NCBI GenBank assembly: GCA_037974665.1
Contig: CM075766.1
Coordinates: forward strand, 44,567,569 to 44,631,568
Direction: 5' to 3'
Length of the DNA stretch: 64,000 bases
From: Ehretia macrophylla
Taxonomy: Eukaryota > Streptophyta > Magnoliopsida > Boraginales > Ehretiaceae
How positions within the stretch are numbered: the stretch's first letter is position 1; each line of letters opens with the position of its first letter. A program made the translations under genes and the position numbers. The notes beneath the pieces were generated by a model. It worked only from the letters and a program-made list of their open reading frames with translations. It did no database searches and had not been told where the DNA came from. Below, piece by piece: positions 24,660 through 35,792 of this stretch.

Positions 24660-26736
24660 TCAATGATGTCCTTTCGCTTCTGCTTTCTTATGAGACTTGG
24701 CCTTCGCCTGGAATACGGAAAAAATAAAAAAAACAGGGAAATGATTATCATCTTCAATATGTTGTGTATATAGGCATGCATTAGAATTGCTTAAGTGCTT
24801 TTTTTACCAAGAAGACCTATATCAGCTTCCCATGTTTGTAGAGACTAGAGAAGACATACTACCGATAAATGGAATTGTATATCGTCATCTAATGCAGTAG
24901 TGTGGGCAAAACCCATTTAATAGGGTATAATAGCATTCACTTCTTCTCATCAACAAAGTGAACTGCGGTGAAACATGCTATACTTACATCTATCATTTTC
25001 TGCAGTACAGAAAAAATTCATTACTCTATCAACCAAAGCTAGAAAAGCCAGAACTATGTGCTCTTCAAGGAAATAGTCCTAAAGCTGTACAGATTACAAA
25101 AACTCCAGATTCTTTTTCTAAATTAAAGTGTTCTAAAAGAGATTTGAAGGGTGAGGGTCTGAAAACAATCTGATCTTTTGAGCCACTTTAGATGCTCTAA
25201 GAATGGCTCTCTATCTGTGTAACAAAGTCCATCTAGGCCCACTAGTTACAACTATACATGCACAGGTACATATCTATACATATATATTGCAGCATGCAAG
25301 TCAACTTTCTCCCCTCACCCCTACCAGATGGGGTGAGCACGTTCCAGAAAATCTAAAGTGAATTAAATCAGTGTCTCCTCACGTGTCCAATGAATCAAGA
25401 CAGTGAATTAAAGACGACACTTGCAAAATCTTGTAGGAAAACCAATGCTAGCTAATGTATGTAAGGGAAAAGCAAATGCTAGGGGTGACAGAAGCACTCC
25501 AAAAAAAAAAAGATGATTGAGTTTCTATCAATCAATCATTAAAATGTGCCACAAAATAACAAATAATGCCCTACTTTACCCCGAACAAAACATACCCAAT
25601 TATTGACAAACTAACCAATCCCGCCTAAGCTTCCCATGCATTGTATCAATAACACCCTATGAAAGATTTTTTCACATATTTCTAACTTATTAATTACATA
25701 AGAATAAGACAAGAGCCGAAAACACTATGGAGAATTACCGAGAATTGATGCCAAATACCAAAAGATATTGCTTTATGATGCAAATGACATTTTATCCTTA
25801 TGAATTATTGAATTTGATCTAAGATCATAAGAAAAATAACCCCCTCTTGAAAATAACCACACACAACATTTCAGAAAGTGATAAATAAAAGCCTAAAATC
25901 CATTATTTACAACTATCCACTATATTTTAAGAGCACTTGATCCTGAAACAAATTTCAACCACTCAGGGTACACTCTTCCTTCTATATATCAGATTTCAAA
26001 TTTGGGTAGCAGTTGTTCAGATGCAATTTGTGCTTGTCCACAAAAAGCCAATTCAAATTTGTATATGATCCTCATCAAATTCGGCAATTCCATTTCCAAA
26101 GCCTTAAGTACAAGAAAACAAAAACTATCTTATTTCCCCTACACCTTATATTCAGAAAATACAATTGCATCACTTCTTCCTCAATCCTCGCCGTGCTAAT
26201 GATAATAATCTATCATCACCTCCAAGATCATTTCAACCCGTGGTTTTGTACTCCAAGACAGTAATAATCCAACTACTTATAACATTTCAACCGCAAAAAC
26301 ATTCCTTGAACGCCTCTATACATATTGAGCCATACCTAATTGCCGATACAAATTTCACAAATAATGGATAAAAAGATAATTTCTTCACCCTGAACAAGTA
26401 AAATAAATTTTCCACTACTTTATTTAACTAAATTCAAAAAGAAATGGAATGAAGACGGTACCCTTAAATACTTAAGCTTAATGTTTCCATAGACGACACC
26501 AAACGTGAAGGCTGAGGCACGAGCCACCTGCAACCCAATGATTGGCCATTAAATTACATAAAAATAAAAATTATATAAAAAATGGTATGTATATCAGCTA
26601 AATATATGCATATATATATAGATAGATAGATAGATCGATCATAGTAAGATAAAAATAATAATTTTATAAAAATAAAAAGTTTAATTACCAAGGCGAGCGT
26701 GCTGGTGCCGGAGTAGGGTCCTGGAGGAGGCGCCAT
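24660..26736 (-). CDS. Mitochondrial ATP synthase subunit e (53 aa, 3 exons)
   Basis: This is a small membrane subunit of the mitochondrial F1Fo ATP synthase Fo sector, which helps ATP synthase dimers form. The coding exons on the minus strand are 26689-26736, 26462-26527 and 24660-24707 (48, 66 and 48 nt, all phase 0). Introns are GT-AG, of 161 and 1754 nt. The product starts MAPPPGPYSGTSTLAL, continues VARASAFTFGVVYGNIKLKY (one membrane helix, about residues 14-33), and ends in a Lys/Ala/His-rich tail, KAEAKGHH. This matches the short plant ATPase e family from memory (Arabidopsis relatives of about 54 aa). Because each exon is under 70 nt, the gene is easily missed by open-frame scans. I am sure of the exon joins, because the frame is kept and the protein is continuous. 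Confidence 0.9.
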
Positions 26737-26803
26737 TGTTTGACTGAAATCGGAGAAGAGGAGAGAGTAAATGAGTGGCGTTGACTTGGGGATCTGGATA
26801 TAT

Positions 26804-26878
26804 AAACCCTAGATTTCTCACGCTCTGCGTGTGCGGTGAGACATTGCTTATAAGTGCTGGGCTTGGGTCCAGTGGGCT
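26804..26878 (-). promoter_or_regulatory. Telo-box and two site II elements, ATP synthase e promoter
   Basis: Upstream of the ATG at 26736 lie a telo-box (AAACCCTA at 26804-26811) and two TGGGCT motifs (26858-26863 and 26873-26878). TGGGCY site II elements, bound by TCP factors, together with telo-boxes are known in plant promoters for mitochondrial and ribosomal proteins, which fits this gene. Confidence 0.6.
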
Positions 26879-26879
26879 C

Positions 26880-27936
26880 TGGCCTGTAGCAAATACCGTA
26901 TTGTGCGAGAAGGAAAATGAGTAAACGACGTCGTGTGAATTTTGCGGATTTTTGGGATAATTATATTCATCTCCCCTGAGTTTTGGCCATATGGCATTTC
27001 GGCCCCTGAGGTCCTGGAAACTATGACTACAATACTGAAGTGCATAATTAACATCTTCTAAAATAAACGACTACGAAAAGTTATTCGATTATGCCATTGG
27101 ATTTGTTGATCTAAGTTATCTGTGTCTCTATATCTTTTATCTTTTTATTATTAACTTTCTATGTATTACCTTATAAACTCCTTTATTTTGAGCTTTAATA
27201 TTTTATGTATCTACAAACTTGAGATGATTGAAATTTTGAAGTGTTGAACCCTTGACTGGAAAAAGAAAGGGAAGATTGTTATGGCTTTGTTCCGATTGAT
27301 ACAAAAGACAAAATTGCAACTTGTTATAGCATATGAATTTATGATCACATCTAAAAAATTAGGTTTGTTGCACTATTAAAAAAAGTATGATTATAAGGAT
27401 ACTATAAGGCATCGTCTTTTTTCCCTTCATTTAACCTCATCATATAGTTGTCATTTCTCATTATGGGAATTGTGGATGAATGTGTTAACTTATATCTCAA
27501 AGCTCTTTATGGATTATGAATTTCACAAGAAGATTAATGTATTTATTCTTTATGGATACATTTTCAGAAAAATTATCGGCAAGGTTTTTGAAAGAGCAAG
27601 AAGATAACTTTCTCCTTCTATATTTCCAGATTCGTAAGAAAAAGAAGTAGTATATGCAATATCTTGCAAGTCGAGAGCAAATTAAAGAACATCCTTGACA
27701 ATGACGGTTTTATTTAAAAAAAAAAATCTATTTTCCTTGCACAAATAGAGAATTACATAACTTGTTGGGTAGCAAGCGAAATTGATCCATTCACAGTACG
27801 GCGTCGTTGAGTAGCCACCAGCAAACCCGTGAAATGATATTTGCTCCCTTCAACATTTACTAACGAGTGTTGATTGGGTAGTGATATCCGAAATTGAGTT
27901 AATTAATTTATATAATTCAATTAAATAATAATACTA
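26880..27936. other. Intergenic region between divergent genes
   Basis: About 1 kb between the ATP synthase e promoter (reading left) and the Pin1 gene (reading right). It presumably holds both promoters. No open frame or repeat of note. Confidence 0.5.
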
Positions 27937-29947
27937 ATGGCGTCGAACCAAGTGAGGGCGTCGCACATACTGATCAAGCACCAAGGCTCACGGCGCAAGT
28001 CCTCGTGGAAGGATCCCGAAGGTCGCGTCATCTCCACCACCACCCGTGACGCCGCCGTTACTCAGCTCAAATCCCTCCGCGATGACATCATATCCGGCGA
28101 AGCCAACTTCCCTGACATCGCCTCCAGTTACTCCGATTGCAGCTCCGCCAAACGCGCCGGCGATCTCGGTCAATTCTCATAACCCTTCCTCTTCAACAAT
28201 ATATGCCAATTATATATTTTTACCTTTTGTTTTTGCAGCAAAAAAAAAAAGAAAGGAAAAGAAAACGAAAGCATGGCTTTAATTAGACGATGTTTACGAA
28301 AGCATTATGTTAGTATTCATCTCCGTGTAGTTAAGTATATTTTTTTTGTTTAAATAATTTGTTAGCTTCACACAGTTTGCAGACTGGAATTGGATTCGAT
28401 AGAGCGTTTATATTTTATTTATTTAAATAATTTTAATTTGCAAACAAAAATAAATGAATCCACCAAAATGTGCTAGTCATAATTATATGTTGTTAAAGCA
28501 GTGCTTCTTACATAGACTAGTAATATAGTTTGAAGTAACTAAAGGATAATGGAAACTTTCGGGAACTTCACGATGCTAGTGAAATCTAATGTTTAGAGCA
28601 AAGGTGTAGTGTGTTCCTACCAGACCTCAGCTAACAGAATTATTTCTATAGCGGTTTTACTTGCATATGGTAGTAGCTGAAGTTCATAATGCTTTATGTC
28701 ATTTTGAGCAATAATGATTTTTGTGGTACTAACTTGGAGGAATCTATCAAGCTTGGTACTAGTTTGTAGCTAAGAACGTGCCAAACTTTCTGATCTGAGA
28801 AATCGTACACGCGGTGGTATTTCTGTATCTGCTTTACTGAAACTTTGATTGTGAATTAGATGCTATTCTCATGGCGGTTTTAAGAGGTCATATCAGTGGA
28901 TACATGTGACAAGTTGGTTAGATCAGCTTCCGATCAAGAATCTTTCTATGACTTGATAAATACGCTGACTGGTGTAAAACGATCCCTCTATCAACTTAAT
29001 TGTCAAGTCTGTCTGATTTGTTGAATGCTTTTTTCTGGCTTCGTGACTCTATTGTTAACCTTTTTTGTTTTTTGTTTTACACTAATTCGTAAACTTTTAT
29101 GCTTTTATGCTTTTGACAAAAGTGTTGACTTTTGTTGGACTTTCATTTTCTTGTTCTTTGCTTATTTTGAAGATTTTTTATTCTTTATGTGTGTTTGGAT
29201 GGTGTAGAATGTCCTAAATTCCATATGCCATGATGCACTAGAGCGCCCACATAATAGCCTGGTTACTGATAAGGAACCTGATTCTGGTTTAGGAACTGCC
29301 TTTAAAAATATTGTTTCTGAACTAGTGCTACTTTCTAGTATCCTTTGCATTTTTTCCTATTTGACTTTACTTTATAGAGTTATCGGGGCAAAATAACTAA
29401 AAATGATATTTGGTTAGTTTAATTAATTTGTCAATCTTTGCTTGGAGTTGCTATCGTTTTGAGGGTCAAGATCTTAATGCTTGTTGCCTGAATGGGTGAT
29501 GGTGTTTGAGTGTAAAGGATAAAGCAGTTGTTGCCTAAATTTATTAAATCCTTGCAACTCGCAGGCTACCACGTTAACTTAAATGATGAGCTTGCAAATG
29601 GTGGGTCTTTTTCTATTTTCCTCCCCTCCCTTTTCTCAAAGTAGGATGCAGTTCATTTAGTTTTAGATATCTGTTGAAAAGCACAAAATATGCAGAACCC
29701 CTTTCTTTCTTTAAATTCAAGATTTAAAATCGGATTAATAAAAGGTTTCCTACATTATCAGCTGGTGTCCGCACTACCAGTGAGTATTCTGGAACTTACT
29801 TCCATGACATTTGTGTTTGCAGGGCCCTTTGGCCGTGGTCAGATGCAGAAACCTTTTGAAGAAGCAACTTTCGCTCTAACGGTTGGTGAAATTAGCGACA
29901 TAGTGGATACTGATAGCGGCGTTCACATAATTTTAAGAACCGGTTGA
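27937..29947 (+). CDS. PIN1: Parvulin peptidyl-prolyl isomerase, plant Pin1 type (118 aa)
   Basis: This phosphorylation-dependent prolyl isomerase flips pSer/pThr-Pro bonds; plant Pin1 acts on flowering regulators such as MADS proteins. Exons 27937-28168 and 29823-29947 (232 + 125 nt) join at a phase-1 intron of 1654 nt to give 118 aa, the size of Arabidopsis Pin1 (119). Like other plant Pin1 proteins it lacks the WW domain of the animal and yeast forms. Visible active-site features are His10 (ASHILIKH), the basic phosphate-binding loop [14 protein letters not shown] (residues 17-30), catalytic Cys68 (SDCSS), Met85/Phe89 (GRGQMQKPF) and His112 (GVHII). The donor is GTCAAT rather than GTAAGT; retaining the intron would stop the protein three residues later. 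Exon 1 is notably GC-rich. Confidence 0.95.
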
Positions 29948-30353
29948 TGTTGAAAAAGTGCGGATGCATATCGAGCAACTTTGTATTTTTGAGATGCCAC
30001 GGCGCCCTGTGCCTATGACCGATTCCCACTTCAATAGTATCCATAAAACATCTTTGATGGCTTTGTGGTTTGAATTTTTAAAACAGCTCTGTTGAGTGAA
30101 GCACACTGCAGTCTCCGTGTTTTTGGACTTGAGATCTGCATATGTTTGTCTTGCTGCTTTCTCTTACTTCGGCCGGTATATCAAATGCTATTTCGGAATG
30201 ATTTTATATAGACATTGCTCACATTAAAAAAGTCTGCCTCGAGACTTGCACGTGTTTGTGTTGCTGCTTTACGTTTCTTCTTCTTCAATTGGCTATCGAA
30301 TACTATTTCGGAATGATTCTATATTGCTATTGCACATATTAGAGGAAAATTCT
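29948..30353. other. Pin1 3' untranslated region and flank
   Basis: The sequence holds two diverged copies of a segment sharing TTGCTGCTTT and ATACTATTTCGGAATGATT/TGCTATTTCGGAATGATT (about 30150-30215 and 30260-30330). This suggests a local duplication within or just beyond the 3' UTR. Confidence 0.45.
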
Positions 30354-31005
30354 TAGGGTATCTCTAACACTCTCCTTATGTTTTTTTTATAATAGCTAGT
30401 CAAATTAGTGACTCTCTATTTTTATAAACTCTTTATTTTAGTTTTATTCCAACATCACTCTTTTTATTTCAGACTCTGTGTTTAATTTTCCTCTGCTAAA
30501 CTCTTTGTATTTTAACTAAATTCATTATGTAATAATTGTATTTTGTATCTTTGTTTTTTAATTATTAATGACTATTGCGTAACAAAAAATATAATATTAA
30601 TATAATTTAAGTTGTTAAATGTTATTATTATTATTTTTTAGGTACTTATTATTTTTTACTATAAATAAAATTAGTTGATATTTTATTACCTCTATTTAAT
30701 GCTATTGTATGCAAAAAAAAAAAAAGGCATGTGAGCTTAAATCTCTACTCAGTGGTGCTTTACTTTACAATTATAATTTTATTGGTCCATGGTGCTGCTT
30801 CTTGAGAGCTTGACATGTTTAACAAACAAACAAACAAACAAAAAGGTCAGCGAGCTGTGACGAGCTCGCCACAAGTAGCGAGGAAAAGATTACAACTAGC
30901 GAGCTCATCAATTTGGCAAGGCAACGGAGCGACATTGTTGGAGTACAATTTTTAAAATTGGCTCTTTACTTTGGCTATTATTGTTGGAGTTGTTCTTACA
31001 TTAAC
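30354..31005. mobile_element. Possible MITE
   Basis: The left end TTAGGGTATCTCTAACACTC and the right end, read inward from TAATGTAAGAACAACTCCAACAA, resemble the GGGxATCTCxAACA inverted ends of plant Harbinger-type MITEs. TTA/TAA lies at both edges. The match is weak and the boundaries are approximate. The interior has an AAAC repeat near 30821-30841. Confidence 0.4.
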
Positions 31006-31696
31006 CCAATGGCAATCCATGCATGACAGAAACAAGATGTGGAGCGCACCAATGTGTAGGGGATGGGATGGTTATTGGTTTGATAGGAGGCTTTCCACAT
31101 ATTAGAAAAGTCTTACAGGGTTCATTATAAATGATTATACATCCCAGTTTTAGTGCAATGGTGAAATTTGGATAGAAATTTTGGTCCGTGATGTATCCTC
31201 ACATCAAATACAGCTGTGGTATCTAAAGGTCAAGAACATTTTTCTTTTTTTGGTAGATAAATTATATTCAAACGATTAATGGTCTAAATTTCTTTAATTT
31301 TGTCATAATAGAGAATTTAAATCCGTACCAATTCCGAAATAGAAATAAATGATTCTATAATTCCACCAAGGTGTCGATGAGTGCAATTTCTGTACAAGAT
31401 ACGTGATAATACAGCAAAATTGAGGAAGTGGCTGTGGTTTTGTTTAGGGGGCATAGAAGTGGAAATGTGGAATATATCCTTGTCCATGAAATTATTAGTC
31501 TATTCCTTTGGCAGAGAAGAGTTTGGAGCTCATTTTCAAGGACAAAGCAAAAGGCAGGCGTCGATATGGACAAAGCATATATCATCGTGCACTAATGTCC
31601 ATTGTTAAAATATATTTATCTTCTTGCCAAAAGAAGTCATAAATCTAATTAAGAGGTGGGGAAAACTGGTCCGACTGAAACACATGTGGGGTGATG

Positions 31697-32753
31697 TAGA
31701 GGTGATATTTGGGCCAGGTAGACATAGGTTTAATTCAGTTCAATACAAGAAAATTCGGGTTCAGTTCAATTTGAAAGAAAGTGGGTTCGATTCGGTTCAA
31801 CCCACCACATATAGGTAGGCCGAGGTGGATCATATATTTTTTGACCCAGTCCATTTGTGTCCAAGCCTAGGTCAGCTCAAACCTAGCTCAGGCTCAATTC
31901 GAACTCAGATAAAGTCCATATTGATATTATAATTTGTACATGTAATTTTTCTTATAAATAGTTAATGTATTCAACTTCATTTTACTACAAAACTATATAT
32001 TTATTTTACTACCTATTGTCTCTTTATTTTACTACAAGAGAATACACAATATCTATGGTTATGGGAGAATAAAACCTTTCACAACGATTATGTTCAATTG
32101 TTTGGAATCATTTTGCTTACTTTGAAGAACATGTGTATCTAATTTGTAACTATTTTAACTATAAATATATATTTTGTCTTTAATTTGGAACTGAAACGCT
32201 TGTAAGACATCTTATATCTCAACACTTAAATATTCCAAACTATTTTAATCCTCAGCCACCGCCACCACTACCACCAACAGGCCCAGCACTCGCACAAGGA
32301 ATATAATAAAATGGAGAACTTCTCCACCAACTTTCTTCAAGTATTTATGTAATGTTCTTTTTTTATGTTTATTAGTAACGTATTCATGTCTCGTGAACTT
32401 GTGGTTTGTTAAGTAATATTTTATCATTTATATTAATATTATCAATCAACTTATGTCTTGTTAATTGTTAAATTAACTTTTTTATAAAAAAAAGTTAAGT
32501 TTAAGATTTTTTCGTTATTAATCAAACTATCAAAATTCAGAACACGTTAATAAAAAATAAAAATAAAAAGATGGGCTGGCCCAGCCCAGCTCGCAACTCG
32601 TGATAGCTGGCCCTTAGGCCGAGCTGGGTCCTATATTTCAAGAATTGAACCCAGTCCAACTCAGTCCAATAAATATATGTGTTGAGTCAAATTCATTTTT
32701 CTTAATCTACGATTCGATCGGACCGTACCGAACTAACCCATTTGCCAACTCTA
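31697..32753. mobile_element. Non-autonomous hAT element, 1057 bp
   Basis: The element is flanked by a perfect 8-bp target duplication, GGGTGATG (31689-31696 and 32754-32761), the hAT signature length. Its ends are imperfect inverted repeats: TAGAGGTGATATTTGGG on the left and TAGAGTTGGCAAATGGG read inward from the right (about 12 of 17 matching). Subterminal regions are rich in repeated GGTTCAATT/GGTTCGATT and GGCCCAGCCCAGCTC-type motifs, as expected for transposase-binding arrays. No transposase frame is present, so movement would need a source elsewhere. Confidence 0.88.
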
Positions 32754-33124
32754 GGGTGATGCTTGATCTCGTCTAGTTATATACATGAAAAATAGAAAAA
32801 CTTAATTACAATCCTAGACACAATTATACAATTGAAGCATACTCTTTTCGTATTTTTCATCCTTGCAACTAACTTTTTTTTCTAATGACTCAGACTTCCT
32901 TTTACGTAGTATTTTAACTAATATCAGGAATATCAAAACCTAAGATATGTAATTTTATTTTTTTTAAAAATTGATTCGATATAAGGTTTATATTAATTTA
33001 ACATACATTTACCAACAAGGTTCTAGATACTAACTTGGAACAAACTTGACTAATTTAGACTTAAAAAGGCAGACTAATTGCGTGGCAAAAAATGACAGAC
33101 TAGTTAAATACTTAAGGTAAATAT

Positions 33125-33470
33125 ATAATTTAGTTCATTATTTTTTATTTAATTTTTACTTTTATTTATTATTTTTAAAAATAAATTTTTTAATTTATTA
33201 TATTTGATATAAATGACACTTTTATTTATTATTTTTTAAAATAAATCTTTTAATCTAATATATTTCACATCAGTGACGTCGTTAGTCCAACTTCAAAATA
33301 TATTGAAGGAAATATATTAAATTAACGATGTTACTGATATAAAACATATTAAATTAAAATACGTATTTCAAAAAAAATAAATGAAAATATTATTTATATC
33401 AAAATTAATAGACTAAAATATTTATTTTAAAAAGTAATAAATAAAAATAAAAATTACATCATTATTAAAT
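33125..33470. repeat. Fold-back inverted repeat (MITE-like)
   Basis: The two arms (about 33140-33290 and 33305-33465) are reverse complements with drift. They share TTTTTACTTTTATTTATTA and TATATTTGATATAAATGAC-type blocks, and pair around a short centre near 33297. No clear target duplication was found. It lies about 500 bp upstream of the amidophosphoribosyltransferase gene. Confidence 0.65.
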
Positions 33471-34040
33471 TACGTCTCTATCTGAGTATGAAAACATCAA
33501 AGTCGCTAAAAGGAGTAAAAAAATGGCCCACCAAAACCCCAAAGGGCCCAAGAGCTAAAAGCTCACTCTACAGCCTACACTTTCTTTTCTTTACAATTGG
33601 AGCAAAATTAGCCGAAAGCTGATGCGTCATCATAGCACCTAATCTTTTTTAACTCTCTCACATACAATCGAAAAAGTTCTTCAAAACGCCTAAAGATTAA
33701 CAAACACAAGTGGGATCATTTACAAAAATCAAAAAGGATGAAATCATGCACTAAAATAAAAAGGTAAATTTAGGACTCTCTCACCGTAGACCCCCCGCCA
33801 GGCAACATTAGAAGTCCCACGACCTTCCGCGAATCCCAACCGAGAAAAGATCCTAAGGGTGAGATTCCATAATGTCACAGCCGGGGACATTAATTTATAT
33901 TCCTACGAATTTCTCAAACGTTAATAAAAAACACCGAAACCTAGCCGTCTGACTTTGGCTATATTCATAGTCCATCCGTATCTATACTTTCTCGTACTTT
34001 GTTTCTGTCTCAACTCCACAACCCACAACAAAAAATAGAC

Positions 34041-35792
34041 ATGGCCACCGCCGTCACCGCTACCGTCGCTGCTGCCGCCAATATCTCCTCCCTTACACCA
34101 CCCGTCGAAAATTCCCTTTTTGCCGTTTCCAAAACATCTTTTTCTATCTTCTCCAAAAACCTCCCAAAATCCTACCACCTCTACACCGACACCCACAAAC
34201 CACTCATCACGGCGGCGTCAAAAAACCCGATTTCTGACTTCTTCACCACTTCTAAACCAAACCCAGATGACCATTTTTCTTACGAAGACGACGACGATGA
34301 TAAGCCCCGGGAAGAGTGTGGTGTTGTAGGCATATATGGTGATCCTGAAGCTTCTCGTCTTTGTTATTTAGCTCTTCACGCGCTTCAACACCGTGGCCAA
34401 GAAGGCGCAGGCATCGTCGCGGTCAACGATAACGTTTTACAATCCGTTACAGGCGTCGGTTTGGTGTCTGAAGTGTTTAATGAGTCGAAACTTGCACGAC
34501 TTCCAGGTGATAAAGCTATAGGACATGTCAGGTACTCTACTGCAGGCTCGTCAATGCTTAAAAATGTTCAACCTTTTGTTGCTGGTTATAGATTTGGCTC
34601 AGTTGGGGTTGCTCACAATGGTAATTTGGTAAATTACCAAGCTCTTCGGGCTGAGCTCGAAGAGAGTGGTTCTATATTCAATACTTCATCTGATACAGAG
34701 GTTGTTCTTCACCTTATCGCGATATCGAAGAGGAGGCCTTTCTTTTTAAGGATTATTGATGCTTGTGAGAGGCTTCAGGGTGCTTATTCTATGGTGTTTC
34801 TAACGGAGGATAAATTGGTTGCAGTTCGTGATCCTTACGGGTTTAGGCCGTTGGTTATGGGTAGGAGGAGCAATGGTGCCGTGGTGTTCGCGTCGGAGAC
34901 GTGTGCTTTGGAATTGATTGAGGCTACATATGAGAGAGAAGTTAATCCTGGTGAGGTTATTGTGGTGGATAAAGAAGGGATTCAATCACTTTGTTTAGTT
35001 CATCATCCTCAACCAAAATCTTGTATCTTTGAGCATATCTACTTTGCTTTGCCTAATTCTGTGGTTTTCGGGAGGTCAGTTTATGAATCCAGGCGAACAT
35101 TTGGGGAGATTCTTGCTACTGAATCGCCCGTGGATTGTGATGTTGTGATAGCTGTGCCTGATTCAGGGGTTGTGGCTGCACTTGGTTATGCTGCAAAAGC
35201 AGGGGTGCCATTTCAACAAGGGTTGATTCGATCACATTATGTAGGGAGGACTTTTATCGAGCCATCTCAAAGGATTAGAGATTTTGGAGTCAAGCTAAAG
35301 CTTTCGCCTGTTAGGTCGATCTTGGAAGGGAAGAGGGTGGTGGTTGTGGATGATTCGATTGTGAGAGGAACAACTTCTTCTAAAATTGTTAGGTTGTTAA
35401 AGGAGGCAGGGGCCAAGGAAGTTCATATGAGAATTGCTAGCCCACCAATGATAGCATCTTGTTATTATGGAGTGGACACGCCTAGTTCGGAGGAGTTGAT
35501 ATCGAATAGGATGAGCGTCGAGGAAGTTAGGGAGTTCATCGGATCGGATTCGCTTGCATTTCTGCCACAAGATAGCTTGAAGAAGATGTTGGGCAAGGAT
35601 TCTCCAAACTTCTGTTATGCCTGCTTTTCGGGGAACTATCCAGTCCCCCCTCCTGTTGTAGGCAAAGTGAAAAAGCATGGCGATTCTGTTGATGATGGAT
35701 TAAGTGGAAATACGGACTCCATTGATGGTGGTTGGCTTCCAGGAAATAGAGAACCAAACTCCAAGGAGGCGGCTAAATCTTCGCTGCTTTAG
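34041..35792 (+). CDS. ASE: Amidophosphoribosyltransferase, chloroplastic (583 aa)
   Basis: This enzyme (glutamine PRPP amidotransferase, PurF type) catalyses the first step of de novo purine synthesis, turning PRPP and glutamine into phosphoribosylamine, in plastids. The ATG at 34041 (MATAVTATVA) opens a Ser/Ala-rich transit peptide; an in-frame ATG at 33999 is upstream but less likely. A short propeptide (YEDDDDDKPREE) precedes Cys93, the expected N-terminal nucleophile of the mature glutaminase domain (ECGVVGIYGD, then ALQHRGQEGAGI). The PRPP loop VVVVDDSIVRGTTSSK is at about residues 432-447. Four Cys match 4Fe-4S ligands of the Bacillus-type enzyme: KSCIFEH (about 328), ASCYYG (about 474) and NFCYAC (about 525 and 528). 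It is intronless, as Arabidopsis ASE genes are. It could be either ASE1- or ASE2-like. Confidence 0.97.
   Translation: MATAVTATVAAAANISSLTPPVENSLFAVSKTSFSIFSKNLPKSYHLYTDTHKPLITAASKNPISDFFTTSKPNPDDHFSYEDDDDDKPREECGVVGIYGDPEASRLCYLALHALQHRGQEGAGIVAVNDNVLQSVTGVGLVSEVFNESKLARLPGDKAIGHVRYSTAGSSMLKNVQPFVAGYRFGSVGVAHNGNLVNYQALRAELEESGSIFNTSSDTEVVLHLIAISKRRPFFLRIIDACERLQGAYSMVFLTEDKLVAVRDPYGFRPLVMGRRSNGAVVFASETCALELIEATYEREVNPGEVIVVDKEGIQSLCLVHHPQPKSCIFEHIYFALPNSVVFGRSVYESRRTFGEILATESPVDCDVVIAVPDSGVVAALGYAAKAGVPFQQGLIRSHYVGRTFIEPSQRIRDFGVKLKLSPVRSILEGKRVVVVDDSIVRGTTSSKIVRLLKEAGAKEVHMRIASPPMIASCYYGVDTPSSEELISNRMSVEEVREFIGSDSLAFLPQDSLKKMLGKDSPNFCYACFSGNYPVPPPVVGKVKKHGDSVDDGLSGNTDSIDGGWLPGNREPNSKEAAKSSLL

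Noticed and set aside
33921..34196. Gly-rich minus-strand open frame
   Set aside because: It is the reverse of the transit-peptide coding region of amidophosphoribosyltransferase.
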